Origin: Psococerastis gibbosa
Taxonomy: Eukaryota; Arthropoda; Insecta; Psocodea; Psocidae
DNA length: 64,000 bases
Assembly (NCBI GenBank): GCA_963971405.1
Contig: OZ020489.1
Location: 12,710,001 to 12,774,000, forward strand
Reading direction: 5' to 3'
Part shown: positions 43,791 through 53,896 of the stretch, in pieces
Numbering within the stretch: the stretch's first letter is position 1
Layout of the letters: the number at the start of each line of letters is the position of its first letter
The notes under the pieces: generated by a model
Databases searched by the model: none
Told to the model about the DNA's origin: nothing
The model's input: only the letters and a program-made list of their open reading frames with translations
Translations under genes and position numbers: made by a program

Positions 43791-45960
43791 CATGGGTGTA
43801 CATGTAGCTTAAAAAAATTCATTGGACAAGAATTCGAAAAATTGCTATTTACTTATTTTATTTTTTTTAAAGGTCTAGAAATGATATGGGTGTCTTAGTT
43901 TTGCTTATATTGGCCCATTGTATTGTACTTAACATTAAGCTATTGCTCCTGCGTGTTCATCGGTGTATATGTAGCTAAAAAAAATTCATTCGACAAGAAT
44001 CCGAAAAATAGCTATTTACGTATTTTATTTTTTTTAAAGGTCTTGAAAAGATATGGGTGTCTAAATTTTGCTTATTTTGGCTCATTGTATTGTATTTAGC
44101 AATAGCTCCTGCGTGTTCATCGGTGTAAATGTAGCTTTAAAATATTCATTCGACAGGATAAGGAAAAATAGCTATTTACTTATTTTTTTTTTTTAAAGGT
44201 CTTGAAATGTTATGGGTGTCTTAGTTTTGCTTATTTTGGCTCATTGTATTGTACTGAACATTGAGCAATTGCTCCTGCGTGTTCATCGGTGTAAATGTAG
44301 CTTAATAAAATTCATTCGGCAAGAATACGAAAAATAGCGATTTGCTTATTTTATTTTTTTTAAAGGTCTTGAAAAGATATGGGTGTCTAAATTTTGCTTA
44401 TTTTGCCTCATTGTATTTTACTTAACATTTAGCAATAGCTCCTGCGTGTTGATCGGTGTAAATGTAGCTGAATAAAATTCATTTGACAAGAATACGAAAA
44501 ATAGCTTTTTACTTATTTTATTTTTTTTTAAAGGTCTTGAAATGATATGGGTGTCTAAATTTTGCTTATTTTGGCTCATTGTATTGTACTTAACATTGAG
44601 CAATTGCTCCTGCGTGTTCATGGGTGTACATGTAGCTTAAAAAAATTCATTGGACAAGAATTCGAAAAATTGCTATTTACTTATTTAATTTTTTTTAAAG
44701 GTCTAGAAATGATATGGGTGTCTTAGTTTTGCTTATATTGGCCCATTGTATTGTACTTAACATTAAGCTATTGCTCCTGCGTGTTCATCGGTGTATATGT
44801 AGCTTAAAAAAATTCATTCGACAAGAATACGAAAAATAGCTATTTACGTATTTTATTTTTTTTAAAGGTCTTGAAAAGATATGGGTGTCTAAATTTTGCT
44901 TATTTTGGCTCATTGTATTGTATTTAGCAATAGCTCCTGCGTGTTCATCGGTGTAAATGTAGCTTTAAAATATTCATTCGACAAGATAAGGAAAAATAGC
45001 TATTTACGTATTTTATTTTTTTTAAAGGTCTTGAAAAGATATGGGTGTCTAAATTTTGCTTATTTTGGCTCATTGTATTGTATTTAGCAATAGCTCCTGC
45101 GTGTTCATCGGTGTAAATGTAGCTTTAAAATATTCATTCGACAGGATAAGGAAAAATAGCTATTTACTTATTTTTTTTTTTAAAGGTCTTGAAATGTTAT
45201 GGGTGTCTTAGTTTTGCTTATTTTGGCTCATTGTATTGTACTGAACATTGAGCAATTGCTCCTGCGTGTTCATCGGTGTAAATGTAGCTTAATAAAATTC
45301 ATTCGGCAAGAATACGAAAAATAGCGATTTGCTTATTTTATTTTTTTTAAAGGTCTTGAAAAGATATGGGTGTCTAAATTTTGCTTATTTTGCCTCATTG
45401 TATTTTACTTAACATTTAGCAATAGCTCCTGCGTGTTGATCGGTGTAAATGTAGCTGAATAAAATTCATTTGACAAGAATACGAAAAATAGCTTTTTACT
45501 TATTTTATTTTTTTTTAAAGGTCTTGAAATGATATGGGTGTCTAAATTTTGCTTATTTTGGCTCATTGTATTGTACTTAACATTGAGCAATTGCTCCTGC
45601 GTGTTCATGGGTGTACATGTAGCTTAAAAAAATTCATTGGACAAGAATTCGAAAAATTGCTATTTACTTATTTTATTTTTTTTAAAGGTCTAGAAATGAT
45701 ATGGGTGTCTTAGTTTTGCTTACATTGGCCCATTGTATTGTACTTAACATTAAGCTATTGCTCCTGCGTGTTCATCGGTGTATATGTAGCTTAAAAAAAT
45801 TCATTCGACAAGAATACGAAAAATAGCTATTTACGTATTTTATTTTTTTTAAAGGTCCTGAAAAGATATGGGTGTCTAAATTTTGCTTATTTTGGCTCAT
45901 TGTATTGTATTTAGCAATAGCTCCTGCGTGTTCATCGGTGTAAATGTAGCTTTAAAATAT
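43590..45960 (+). repeat. Local tandem duplications of 828 and 987 bp
   Basis: The same group of monomers (marks: CATTGGACAAGAATTCG and GGCCCATTG) appears three times, beginning near 43590, 44418 and 45405. The steps of 828 and 987 bp are five and six monomers. A GGATAAGGAAAAATAGC monomer is also repeated next to itself in the last copy (near 44990 and 45145). These are short, in-phase duplications. Confidence 0.8.
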
Positions 45961-46559
45961 TCATTCGACTGGATAAGGAAAAATAGCTATTTACTTATTT
46001 TTTTTTTTTTAAAGGTCTTGAAATGATATGGGTGTCTAAATTTTGCTTATTTTGGCTCATTATATTGTACTTAACATTGAGCAATTGCTCCTGCGTGTTC
46101 ATGGGTTTACATGTAGCTTAAAAAAATTCATTCGACAAGAATACGAAAAATTGCTATTTACTTATTTTTTTTTTTTTAAAGGTCTTGAAATGATATGGGT
46201 GTCTTAGTTTTGCTTATATTGGCTCATTGTATTGTACTTAACATTGAGCAATTGCTCCTGCGTGTTCATCGGTGTATATGTAGCTTAAAAAAATTCATTC
46301 GACAAGAATACGAAAAATAGCTATTTACTTATTTTATTTTTTTTAAAGGTCTTGAAAAGATATGGGTGTCTAAATTCTGCTTATTTTGGCTCATTGTATT
46401 GTATTTAGCAATAGCTCCTGCGTGTTCATCGGTGTAAATGTAGCTTTAAAATATTCATTCGACAGGAATATGAAAAATAGCTATTTACTTATTTTATTTT
46501 TTTTAAAGGTCTTGAAATGTTATGGGTGTCTTAGTTTTGCTTATTTTGGCTCATTGTAT

Positions 46560-47900
46560 TGTACTGAACATTGAGCTATTGCTCCTGCGTGTTCATCGGT
46601 GTAAATGTAGCTTAAAAATATTCATTCGACAGGAATACGAGAAATGGCTGTTTACTTATTTTATTTTTTTTAAAGGTCTTGAAATGATACGGGTGTCTTA
46701 GTTTTGCTTATTTTGGCTCATTGTATTGCACTTAACATTGAGCAATCGCTCCTGCGTGTTCATCGGTGTAAATGTAGCTTAAAAAAATTCATTCGACAAG
46801 AATGCGAAAAATAGCTATTTACTTATTTTATTTTTTTTAAAGGTCTTGAAATGTTATGGGTGTCTAAATTTTGCTTATTTTGGCTCATTGTATTGTACTT
46901 AACATTGAGCAATTGCTCCTGCGTGTTCATCGGTGTAAATGTAGCTTAATAAAATTCATTCGGCAAGAATACGAAAAATAGCGATTTGCTTATTTTTTTT
47001 TTTTAAAGGTCTTGAATGATATGGGTGTCTAAATTTTGCTTATTTTGGCTCATTGTATTGTAATAAACATTTAGCAATAGCTCCTGCGTGTTCATCGGTG
47101 TAAATGTAGCTTAAAAAAATTCATTCGGCGTGAATACGAAAAATGGCTATTTACTTATTTTATTTTTTTTAAAGGTCTTGAAATGATATGGGTGTCTTAG
47201 TTTTGCTTATTTTGGCTCATTGTATTGTACTTAACATTGAGCTATTGCTCCTGCGTGTTCATCGGTGTAAATGTAGCTTAAAAATATTCATTCGACAGGA
47301 ATACGAGAAATGGCTGTTTACTTATTTTATTTTTTTTAAAGGTCTTGAAATGATACGGGTGTCTTAGTTTTGCTTATTTTGGCTCATTGTATTGCACTTA
47401 ACATTGAGCAATCGCTCCTGCGTGTTCATCGGTGTAAATGTAGCTTAAAAAAATTCATTCGACAAGAATGCGAAAAATAGCTATTTACTTATTTTATTTT
47501 TTTTAAAGGTCTTGAAATGTTATGGGTGTCTAAATTTTGCTTATTTTGGCTCATTGTATTGTACTTAACATTGAGCAATTGCTCCTGCGTGTTCATCGGT
47601 GTAAATGTAGCTTAATAAAATTCATTCGGCAAGAATACGAAAAATAGCGATTTGCTTATTTTTTTTTTTTTAAAGGTCTTGAATGATATGGGTGTCTAAA
47701 TTTTGCTTATTTTGGCTCATTGTATTGTAATAAACATTTAGCAATAGCTCCTGCGTGTTCATCGGTGTAAATGTAGCTTAAAAAAATTCATTCGGCGTGA
47801 ATACGAAAAATGGCTATTTACTTACTTTATTTTTTTTTAAAGGTCTTGAAATGAAATGGGTGCCTTAGTTTTGCTCATTTTGGCTCATTGTATTGTACTT
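46560..47900 (+). repeat. 666-bp (four-monomer) duplication near the array edge
   Basis: A four-monomer group beginning with GACAGGAATACGAGAAATGG near 46630 recurs 666 bp later near 47296. The preceding 46.0-46.9 kb stretch matches 6.9-7.76 kb (both hold GACAGGAATATGAAAAATAG), almost 39 kb away. The edge of the array therefore contains the same variants as its left part rather than strongly decayed monomers. Confidence 0.75.
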
Positions 47901-48187
47901 ACAATTGAGCAATTGCTCCTGCGTGTTCATCGGTGTAAATGTAGCTTAAAAAAATTCATTCGGCATGAATACGAAAAATGGCTATTTACTTATTTTATTT
48001 TTTTTTGAAGGTCTCGAAATGATATGGGTGTCTTAATTTTGCTTATTTTGGCTCACTGTATTGTACTTAACATTAAGCAATTGCTCCTGCGCGTAAATCG
48101 GTTTAAATTTAGCTAAAAAAAATTCATTAGACAAGAATACGAAAAATAGCTATTTACTTATTTTATTTTTTTTAAAGGTCTTGGGAA

Positions 48188-48312
48188 AACCACTTGGGAA
48201 ACACAGTGAAGTCACATGATTAGTTCGGAGGTGACCAGGAAAAGTCCTACCATGTTTCCCTACCGGCACTGTGCACACGACCAAGTTATCTGCATCTTTG
48301 AACCTGCTCTGG
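48188..48312 (-). mobile_element. Truncated SINE-like element, family of 52156-52395
   Basis: This stretch is the reverse complement of about 52190-52313, with few differences. It begins five bases after the satellite ends and stops at GAACCTGCTCTGG, where similarity to the other copy ends. It lacks the 5' head and the 3' tail of the complete copy, and no target-site duplication was seen. It forms the immediate border of the satellite array. Confidence 0.8.
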
Positions 48313-48473
48313 TAAATGGTAAATACAGTACATACAAATATATGCTACGAAATACCCTAATATGTCCTTCGGATATGGGGGGGGGGGGGTGTAGTTGCAT
48401 TAGTATACATTTCAAGTACAACCAGAGGCAACTCGAGTTACTCCACTTTGCATTTGTAAACTACCTACCCGCG

Positions 48474-48742
48474 AGGTGGCCATTCCACCGGCAAATTTAC
48501 TTGAAAAATTGACTTTGTCATTAACGTTTGTTTTGTTTTAAGGAGATATATGTAGATACTTAACTTATCTATTTTAAATTAAGTTATAATATGGTAGAGT
48601 CTTATTAATGATGTCTGCTACCATGTCATAACTTAATTTATAATAGATAAGTTAATTATCTACATAATAGTCTCCTTAAACAAAACAAACGTCAATGACA
48701 AAGTCAATTTTTCAAGTAAATTCGCCGGTGGAATGGCCACCT
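48474..48742. mobile_element. Foldback (palindromic) MITE, AGG(C/T)GGC family
   Basis: The ends AGGTGGCCATTCCACC and GGTGGAATGGCCACCT are inverted, and the arms continue nearly symmetrically for over 100 bases (AAATTTACTTGAAAAATTGA... pairs with its complement at the right). The centre contains TTAATGATGTCTGCTACCATG. No open reading frame or clear target duplication was found. The end sequence and the centre are shared with the elements at 54073 and 62663; the arms are not. Confidence 0.85.
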
Positions 48743-49436
48743 TATCTAGCCGAGAAAAACATCTCGGAATCTCTGATTACTCAGGGATAATCACTCAACC
48801 TACTCCCAGCTCTCCTCATCTACTCTAGCCGACGGATTCTGACGAGGATTTCACAACAGGAAAACGCTGGAAGGATGAGTTAGAAACTGACTTTCGCGAG
48901 TTGGGAGTCCGTAGATGGTGGAGCGCTGTGATGACTTTATGTATTAGGTTTTTCATGTCAACTGGCGCCCCCCTCCCCCACCCGAAGCATGGCGCCCTGA
49001 CCAAATGCCTAGTTCGCCCATTTATAGGGCAGGGCTTGTACCTGAGCAAATATTCTGCTCCAACAGCCTTTGAAACTTGTGGTCGATTTTTTGCAGCTGC
49101 TGAGGGTTGAGCTCTACATTGCACGACTGCAATTTGAGTCCCTTCTGATGCTTTGTATTGCCGTCTTTTACTTCTGATGTCAGCACTTGGGCGTCATTTC
49201 TGCGTCTATTTTGGCTCAAGCCGCAGCCCATTGCTGATTTCATTTGTCTGCAAAAATCCATGTTCTGTTCTGTATCTAACATATGTATGCTCAAGCTGAC
49301 ACTGACTGATATTGAATTTGTGGATTAATTGACCTGCTCAGATTGGTATGACAGCTGCCTTTTAATAAAAAATCCAACAATCCCCGTTCTTAAAAAATTA
49401 ATTGAGTAAAACAATTAATTAATAAGAGATTCGGAA
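48743..49436. other. Unassigned stretch, possible LINE C-terminal remnant
   Basis: No gene is recognised. On the plus strand, 48829-48945 reads through a short segment (KRWKDELETDFRELGVRRWW) that resembles the C-terminal arginine/tryptophan-rich tail of some non-LTR retrotransposon polyproteins. It is preceded by an in-frame stop, and what follows does not resemble such a tail. Overlapping minus-strand reading frames also exist, but nothing identifies them. Assignment to a LINE is a weak inference. Confidence 0.2.
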
Positions 49437-49622
49437 TCATAAATACAACAAATAAATAACATAAATAATTAGATTACTCGTGACTTCGTGGTATTTATAA
49501 ATATAAATATAATATAAATATAATATATTATATATGTATATATTAAATATAATATATATAAATATAATATAAATATAAATAAATAAATAAACAATATAAT
49601 AATTTACGGCATTACAACAGGT
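49437..49622. repeat. AT-rich low-complexity tract (AATAT/AAAT repeats)
   Basis: The stretch consists of imperfect AATATA, TATAAATA and AAATA units. The open frame across it on the minus strand encodes only tyrosine/isoleucine-rich low-complexity sequence and is not a gene. The 250 bases after it hold nothing recognisable until the TA run. Confidence 0.85.
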
Positions 49623-49876
49623 CAACAGCATATTGCAATTTATTAGTTTTAGGGGGACACCGGAGTGACCAGATTAACCCTTGCTGGGTTTGAATAATAA
49701 AATGTTGAACCGGTCTCGTTGCCATTATTAATAAGTTACTAACAGTTGTCGTTGTACTGGTAAAAACAACTAAGTACCCTGGTTAGTCATCATACCCGGT
49801 ACCTAACCTACTATATATATGGTCACAAAACCAACAGTTTTGGTTGCTAAAAAAAATTGTATTTAGGTATATGGCT

Positions 49877-49898
49877 TATATATATATATATATATATT
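49877..49898. repeat. (TA)n microsatellite
   Basis: An uninterrupted run of alternating T and A, about 22 bp, in otherwise unique AT-rich DNA. Confidence 0.9.
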
Positions 49899-50012
49899 TA
49901 TATTATAAAGTAATGGAAGGCTATATTATGGGTATTCAAATTCATGATACTTTTTGGGTGGAACGTATCAGGTGTTTTAAACTGTAGAGTTATAGGCTAC
50001 TACAGTTTAAGC

Positions 50013-50400
50013 CTGAGTGTTCAAAATGTTTTGTAAACAAGAAATTATCGTACTTTTTGGACGAAATTAATTAATTGCTCGTTCCACAGCCACAAAGATA
50101 TAAAAGGGAACAGATGAAAAAATCTTAAAAAATACGAGTTTTCTGTGAAAGCTGTCTATTTCCTCTACAGATTTACAACTGTTCTACAAAATGGGTTTAA
50201 GGTTTAAGGCTCTTTGTCCCATTTTTCTACGGTAATAATATTTCAGTTCAGAAAATATAAACTTCCTACAATAACTTGTATTTTGTATACGTTTTTTATC
50301 TGTTCACTTTGTTATCTTTGTATTTGTGGAAGGAGCAATAAATTAGTTTCATCAGAAAATCAGCAAAATTTCTTGTTTACAAAACATTTTGAACACTCAG
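50013..50400. repeat. 34-bp perfect inverted repeat flanking a 320-bp spacer
   Basis: Positions 50013-50046 and 50367-50400 are exact reverse complements over 34 bases (starting CTGAGTGTTCAAAATG). The spacer holds no recognisable gene. This may be the inner part of a decayed foldback element, but no matching outer ends or target duplication could be defined. The DNA from 50401 to 50971 shows nothing else recognisable. Confidence 0.85.
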
Positions 50401-50971
50401 CTTTAAGTGCGAACTCCCCTAAACGGCTGTGTTGCGACGTTGCAATTTTCAGTTAGCCAAAAAACGCTACAGTAGGCTATATTCTACTTTCTACAAACAC
50501 AACCTTAATCTAATAAACTCTACCTATTTTACCTCAATTATCCAGCATTACAAGTTTACGCCAACATTCATAACACACGAACTCCAACAAATAGTTGCCA
50601 ATTTGAGTCATACCGTATTGCCACATACAACAGCACCCTTCGAACACTAATGAATGTGGTATACCACGCGACAGGAAAATAGAGACTAAACCAGTTATGT
50701 CCAAAAAGAGCTTTTGGTCCAGTCGCCCCGCAATTAGATCACGTGTCAATCTGCCATTGAAAGCATCACAGGTGGTTTAGGTGGAGAGTACTTCGGGATT
50801 AGGGAGAAAGAAGCTAAGTCCATAAGGGGTGTTGACTTCCGTATTTTGTTGCTTGGGTTGAGTGAACACCCCTATCACTGTGGTATGAATGAATCATATG
50901 TTTACTCCCATTCTATTACAATACCATGATAAATTTTTTGTGATAAATAAACTGTTGTTCCTGACGGGGGG

Positions 50972-51108
50972 CAGGGGCGAGGGGTAGCTGCCCCCCCAAA
51001 TTTAGTAAATATATCTATTGTAAGTTAATTTATTAAGAGTTTGTTCTATTTTTTTACCCACAACTACCCCCCCCCCCCCAAAGTCAAAGTGGGCTGGATC
51101 CGTTCCTG
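50972..51108. mobile_element. Probable non-autonomous hAT-type MITE with G/C-rich ends
   Basis: The left end CAGGGGCGAGGGG and the inverted right end (CAGGAACGGATCCAGCCC on the minus strand, then a run of G) resemble the CAGGGGCGGATCC-type termini common among short hAT-like elements. The interior is AT-rich with a C run at the right. The ends match imperfectly, and an unambiguous 8-bp duplication was not found. Confidence 0.4.
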
Positions 51109-51607
51109 AGTCTGTAATGAAAAACATGAACATGTAAAAATAAGCCGACTATTGCAGCTGTGTTCAGGTACAGGTTACAGGTTCGTTTATCGTTAAAAAA
51201 ATAAAATACAAACACAGAATAATATCAAATGCAAATGCAAGTACTGGATATAGTTGTTAAGCAGACAAATAGTCGTTGCTAAAGGTCGCTTACAGTAAAT
51301 TATGCAAACCGTTTTCCGTCCGATGGATACAAATGTACAATAAACAAGCAGCAATATTGTTTAATTTTCACAATCTCCTGGAGAATTATCGAAGGGAGCG
51401 TGTCCAAAGGGCATTAGGCTCCCCCAAAATACTTTGGAACCTCTCGACACCACGGACTACCAGCAATCCCCCCGGCTACCATTATAACACCCTTCCCGAA
51501 ATTATCAGCACTTTCTCTTTAACAAGCATTGTTCTCGAGTTCTTGGGTATCCCTGTCATCTCCAATTTTGAGTATAAGTGGTATACAGGTATATAAAGCT
51601 TTTGGTT
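51109..51607. other. Unassigned stretch
   Basis: No gene is recognised. A 106-codon frame at 51276-51596 starts at a TTG rather than an ATG and shows no recognisable domain or repeat. Its significance is doubtful. Confidence 0.5.
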
Positions 51608-51622
51608 AGGCGGCTATTCCAT
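51608..51622 (+). repeat. Single end of the aggcggctattcca foldback family
   Basis: AGGCGGCTATTCCA, the outer end of the foldback family, occurs here, but no inverted partner was seen in the following 300 bases. It is either a broken copy or a solo end. Confidence 0.5.
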
Positions 51623-51879
51623 CTGTCAATAATCCGTCATTTATGCTTGACCATTTTTGAAATGGAATTTTAATGTAACAGTAGATTTATTTTATACTCA
51701 TTAAAAAAATCTCTACATAAAAATCTCGTATTTAGTAGGGGAATTCCACAGCTAAAAACACCATCATTTACATATTTGTTTTTTAATATTTAATCCACCT
51801 GACGTCACTGGAGGTGAGGTAAATTCTAGATAGGTTAGACCAACACATTACCACACAGCAATAATGGCAGGGCACGCAA

Positions 51880-52787
51880 TGCATTTGACCGTGAATTTTC
51901 TATCATTTAAAAAAAAAAATTTTTTTTTGCACAATCCCAAATAGTTTTTTGGGAAAGCAACCTGTCCGGTTTCGTTACTCAATTTAACACCTAAAACATG
52001 CCTGAAGGTAGAAATCATGAATAGAAAGGTTTCGCAGAAAAATTATTTTTTAGTCATTTTTCTTTAAAATTTAGTTATTTTTATTTCTTTACCCCCAGAA
52101 GCAAACTATCAAGGGGCAAGCGGCCCCCGCATATTGTCAACATTAATAACGACTAGCCGGCCGCCATACCAAGTTGAATCCAGCGGACCAGAGCAGGTTC
52201 AAAGCTGCAGATAAATTGGTCGTGTGCACAGTGCCGGTAGGGAAACATGGTAGGACTTGTCCTGGTCACCTCCGAACTAATCGTGTGACTTCACTGTGTT
52301 TCCCAAGTGGTTCGGAATCCACTATAATCAGGAGGTCCACTGGAGTCCTATGGGCCCACACCGTGGCCTGGGACTGTGTCAAACCATACTACTACTAATA
52401 ACGACTACAATATATGTGAATTTAAAAGAAATCGTTGGAGCCGTTTTGGAAATAATAATTTTTTTATAAGTTTTTTTGTAGTTTTTTTGAGAATAAACCC
52501 CCCCCCCCCCAAATTGTGTAAGCCCCAAATAAAAAAAAATATTCCGAGGCATGATTTTTGTGAACTTACATGCCGAATTTAATCAAAATCGACCGAGTAG
52601 TTTGCCCGGAAATTGACGCACAGACAGAGGGACAGACAGACAGAGCGACGGATAGACAGACATTTCGTAAAAACCACTTTTTGGGTTCCTGGGACCTCAA
52701 AACGTGTAAATCCGTTGAAATCTCGGAATTGAAAATTTGGACCATCACAAAGCTTTCCTTATACTACGTATAAATTGGAAAGCAATA
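51880..52787 (+). mobile_element. Dispersed repeat copy A (GACA-rich 3' part), split by a SINE
   Basis: This copy aligns by eye with 58975-59790. Shared marks in order are CCGGTTT, AACACCTAAAACAT, AGAAGCAAACTATCAAGGGGC, ATCGTTGGAGCCGTTTT, a GACAGACAGACA-rich stretch, CATTTCGTAAAAA, TCCGTTGAAATCTCGG and a common end TTGGAAAGCAATA. It is interrupted at 52156-52395 by a SINE. Phrases such as AATCAAAATCGACCGAGTAGTTTG followed by CAGACAGA runs resemble 3' regions of invertebrate non-LTR retrotransposons. No reverse transcriptase frame remains, so the class is an inference. Confidence 0.75.
52156..52395 (+). mobile_element. SINE-like element with 12-bp target-site duplication
   Basis: TAATAACGACTA occurs directly before (52144-52155) and directly after (52396-52407) a 240-bp insert. 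Removing the insert restores the dispersed repeat that continues on both sides, as in the copy near 59380-59400. The insert ends in a short (ACT)n tail, as many SINEs do. It contains GGTTCAAAGC and GGTTCGGAATCC, which resemble a polymerase III B box, but no convincing A box at the right distance. A second, truncated copy lies inverted at 48188-48312. Confidence 0.85.
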
Positions 52788-53037
52788 AGATTCTTTTGAT
52801 CCAACTGAAGTTTTATAAGGAGGCATTGAAGTGTTATCTAACTTGCTTAGTAAAGTACACCACCTTTATTGAAGGTAGTAAAACTGAAGAACCTTGGAGA
52901 TCGGTCAGCTTGGCCCGGCCATGTATAGTATCACGAGCAACCATAGTAGTTTGCTTTTTGATTTTCTTTTTCGCCCCATGCTATAGGCACCCAAGGGCAG
53001 TGAAAAATCAGGGAGAGAGAGAGAGTGCGACAGTGGC
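52788..53037. other. Unassigned stretch
   Basis: No gene or known element is recognised. A short GAGAGAGAGA run lies just before 53030. Confidence 0.5.
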
Positions 53038-53386
53038 GTGTCCGTAGAAATGATGAGCTCTAGCGATATACCCACAACCTACGATAGTAGCCGAAATCAA
53101 GAGATACGCCTCATCAGGGAGCTAGGGTACGTGGAACGAATGACAGACCTCAGACCATATACCCCATGGTCCTTACACAAGAGCAGCCTTACACAAGGTG
53201 TCCAAAGGAAGCAGGCGAGAGGGAAGACCGTGGATGCGATGGCTTGATGTCGTCGAGGTGGATCTGGTGGCCCTTAGCGTCGATGTCTGGCGAAGGAGAG
53301 CGCAGGACCGCACAGGCTGGCGCGAAGTGGTAGGGCAGGCCAAGGCCTTCACGGTTTTGTAGGAGTATAAGTAAGTAAGTAAGTAT
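53038..53386 (+). pseudogene. LINE (non-LTR retrotransposon) 3' end, C-terminal fragment
   Basis: The end of a non-LTR retrotransposon polyprotein. The reading frame from 53038 gives RELGYVERMTDLRPY and then GVQRKQARG; after a frameshift near 53215-53222, the second frame gives GRPWMRWLDVVEVD and VWRRRAQDRTGWREVVGQAK and stops with TAG at 53360-53362. The GHVERM-like segment, the GRPrxRW segment and the closing W.RRAQDR.GWR...QAK are typical of the C-terminal tail downstream of LINE reverse transcriptases. An (AAGT)n tail follows (53365-53386), as in LINEs ending in simple repeats. The reverse transcriptase and endonuclease are absent, so this is a 5'-truncated, frame-broken dead copy. Confidence 0.8.
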
Positions 53387-53764
53387 AGGCACCACAGTTT
53401 AATGTGTAAAGTTAGTCTGTACGCTGAACGTTGTACTAATTCCAGTTTATTTTTCTTTTCTTTACCTATTACGTCACTTCACATTGCTCTCGCACTTATT
53501 CGAGTACTGTACTGTACGTAACCAGAGGGCCGAATTCTTTTGATTTTACACTAGATAGGAAAGAGCTTTCCAAGCGTGCAACATTTTACTATACATATAC
53601 TATAGGATCGCAGCCCTCCCCGCAATAATATCCTGGTTACGGACCTGCCTATTTTAGTATGTGTCACCGTATATATGAATACAGCTAGGCCTTTGAGCCG
53701 TATGAGCAGTATGTTTCCGAAAGTCCGGAAATGCTTCCGTGTTGACAATAAACCGGATATGGTT
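53387..53764. other. Unassigned stretch
   Basis: No gene or element is recognised. The minus-strand open frame across 53551-53841 shows no known domain and overlaps the possible dehydrogenase remnant that follows. Confidence 0.5.
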
Positions 53765-53896
53765 CTTCCAGGTTTGAATTCAAAACCTACTATCTCACTT
53801 ATCAATCCCATGCTCTTGGTCTCATGCCCAATTGACTTCATAGCATCAAACGCCTCCCAGGTACGTTGGTGTCTCTCACTGACTACATACCTACAG
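53765..53896 (+). pseudogene. Possible remnant of iron-containing alcohol dehydrogenase (ADHFE1-like)
   Basis: In the frame of an 89-codon ORF (53675-53944), residues about 31-74 read GLNSKPTISLINPMLLVSCP, then IASNASQVRW and LTTYL. From family knowledge, iron-dependent alcohol dehydrogenases and hydroxyacid-oxoacid transhydrogenase have, after the nucleotide-binding part, an L.P....DP......P....A..G.D.L.HA.E....T pattern. The P-T, the L-I-(D/N)-P, the second proline, the A and the TT fall at comparable places. The catalytic GxDxxxH segment is not preserved (SQVRWC instead). The upstream glycine-rich part is not visible. If the match is right, this is a decayed fragment or pseudogene; it could also be chance. 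The call rests on eye alignment only. Confidence 0.3.

Larger units (their letters stand above)
1..48183 (+). repeat. Satellite DNA array, about 164-167-bp monomer
   Basis: Seen directly: one AT-rich unit is repeated head to tail without a break from the left edge to 48183, roughly 290 copies. Each monomer carries a conserved box TCCTGCGTGTTCATCGGTG, then an A-rich stretch, TTCG...ACGAAAAAT, a T-rich tract of variable length, AAAGGTCTTGAAATGATATGG, and TTTTGGCTCATTGTATTGTA before the next box. Box-to-box spacing is commonly 167 bp; a common variant lacking about 7 bp (TGTATTTAGC for TGTACTTAACATTTAGC) gives 159-160 bp. Fourteen monomers counted between 25375 and 27668 span 2293-2295 bp, a mean of 164 bp. 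The length is close to a nucleosome repeat, as is common for pericentromeric or other heterochromatic satellites. Whether it is centromeric cannot be judged here. No gene was found in it. Confidence 0.97.

Noticed and set aside
400-47100. Many 62-90-codon open frames in the satellite, several identical and on both strands
   Set aside because: They recur with the HOR period, read straight through the monomer, end at fixed stops and are interrupted in most monomers. They are by-products of the repeat, not genes.
1-48183. CRISPR-like array of regular repeats
   Set aside because: The whole 164-167-bp unit is repeated with no unique spacers, and the flanking DNA is eukaryotic.
1-48183. CENP-B box in the satellite monomer
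   Set aside because: The TTCG...ACGAA stretch does not fit NTTCGNNNNANNCGGGN; the central A and the CGGG are missing.
48216-48512. 98-codon open frame after the satellite
   Set aside because: It crosses the truncated SINE, a G run and the foldback end, and shows no domain.
49437-49631. 64-codon frame on the minus strand
   Set aside because: Tyrosine/isoleucine repeats encoded by an AT-rich microsatellite.
50090-50110. TATA-like GATATAAAAGGG as a promoter
   Set aside because: No coding region or start context follows; a lone TATA-like string in AT-rich DNA is weak evidence.
50957-51109. GTTCCTGA repeated at 50957-50964 and 51102-51109 as a target duplication of the short G/C-rich element
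   Set aside because: Using it would place the ends where they no longer form inverted repeats, so the match is probably chance or part of the right end.
52570-52773. Overlapping frames in the GACAGACA-rich region on both strands (also 59326-59791)
   Set aside because: They are translations of the dispersed repeat's simple-sequence part, with no conserved protein between the two copies.
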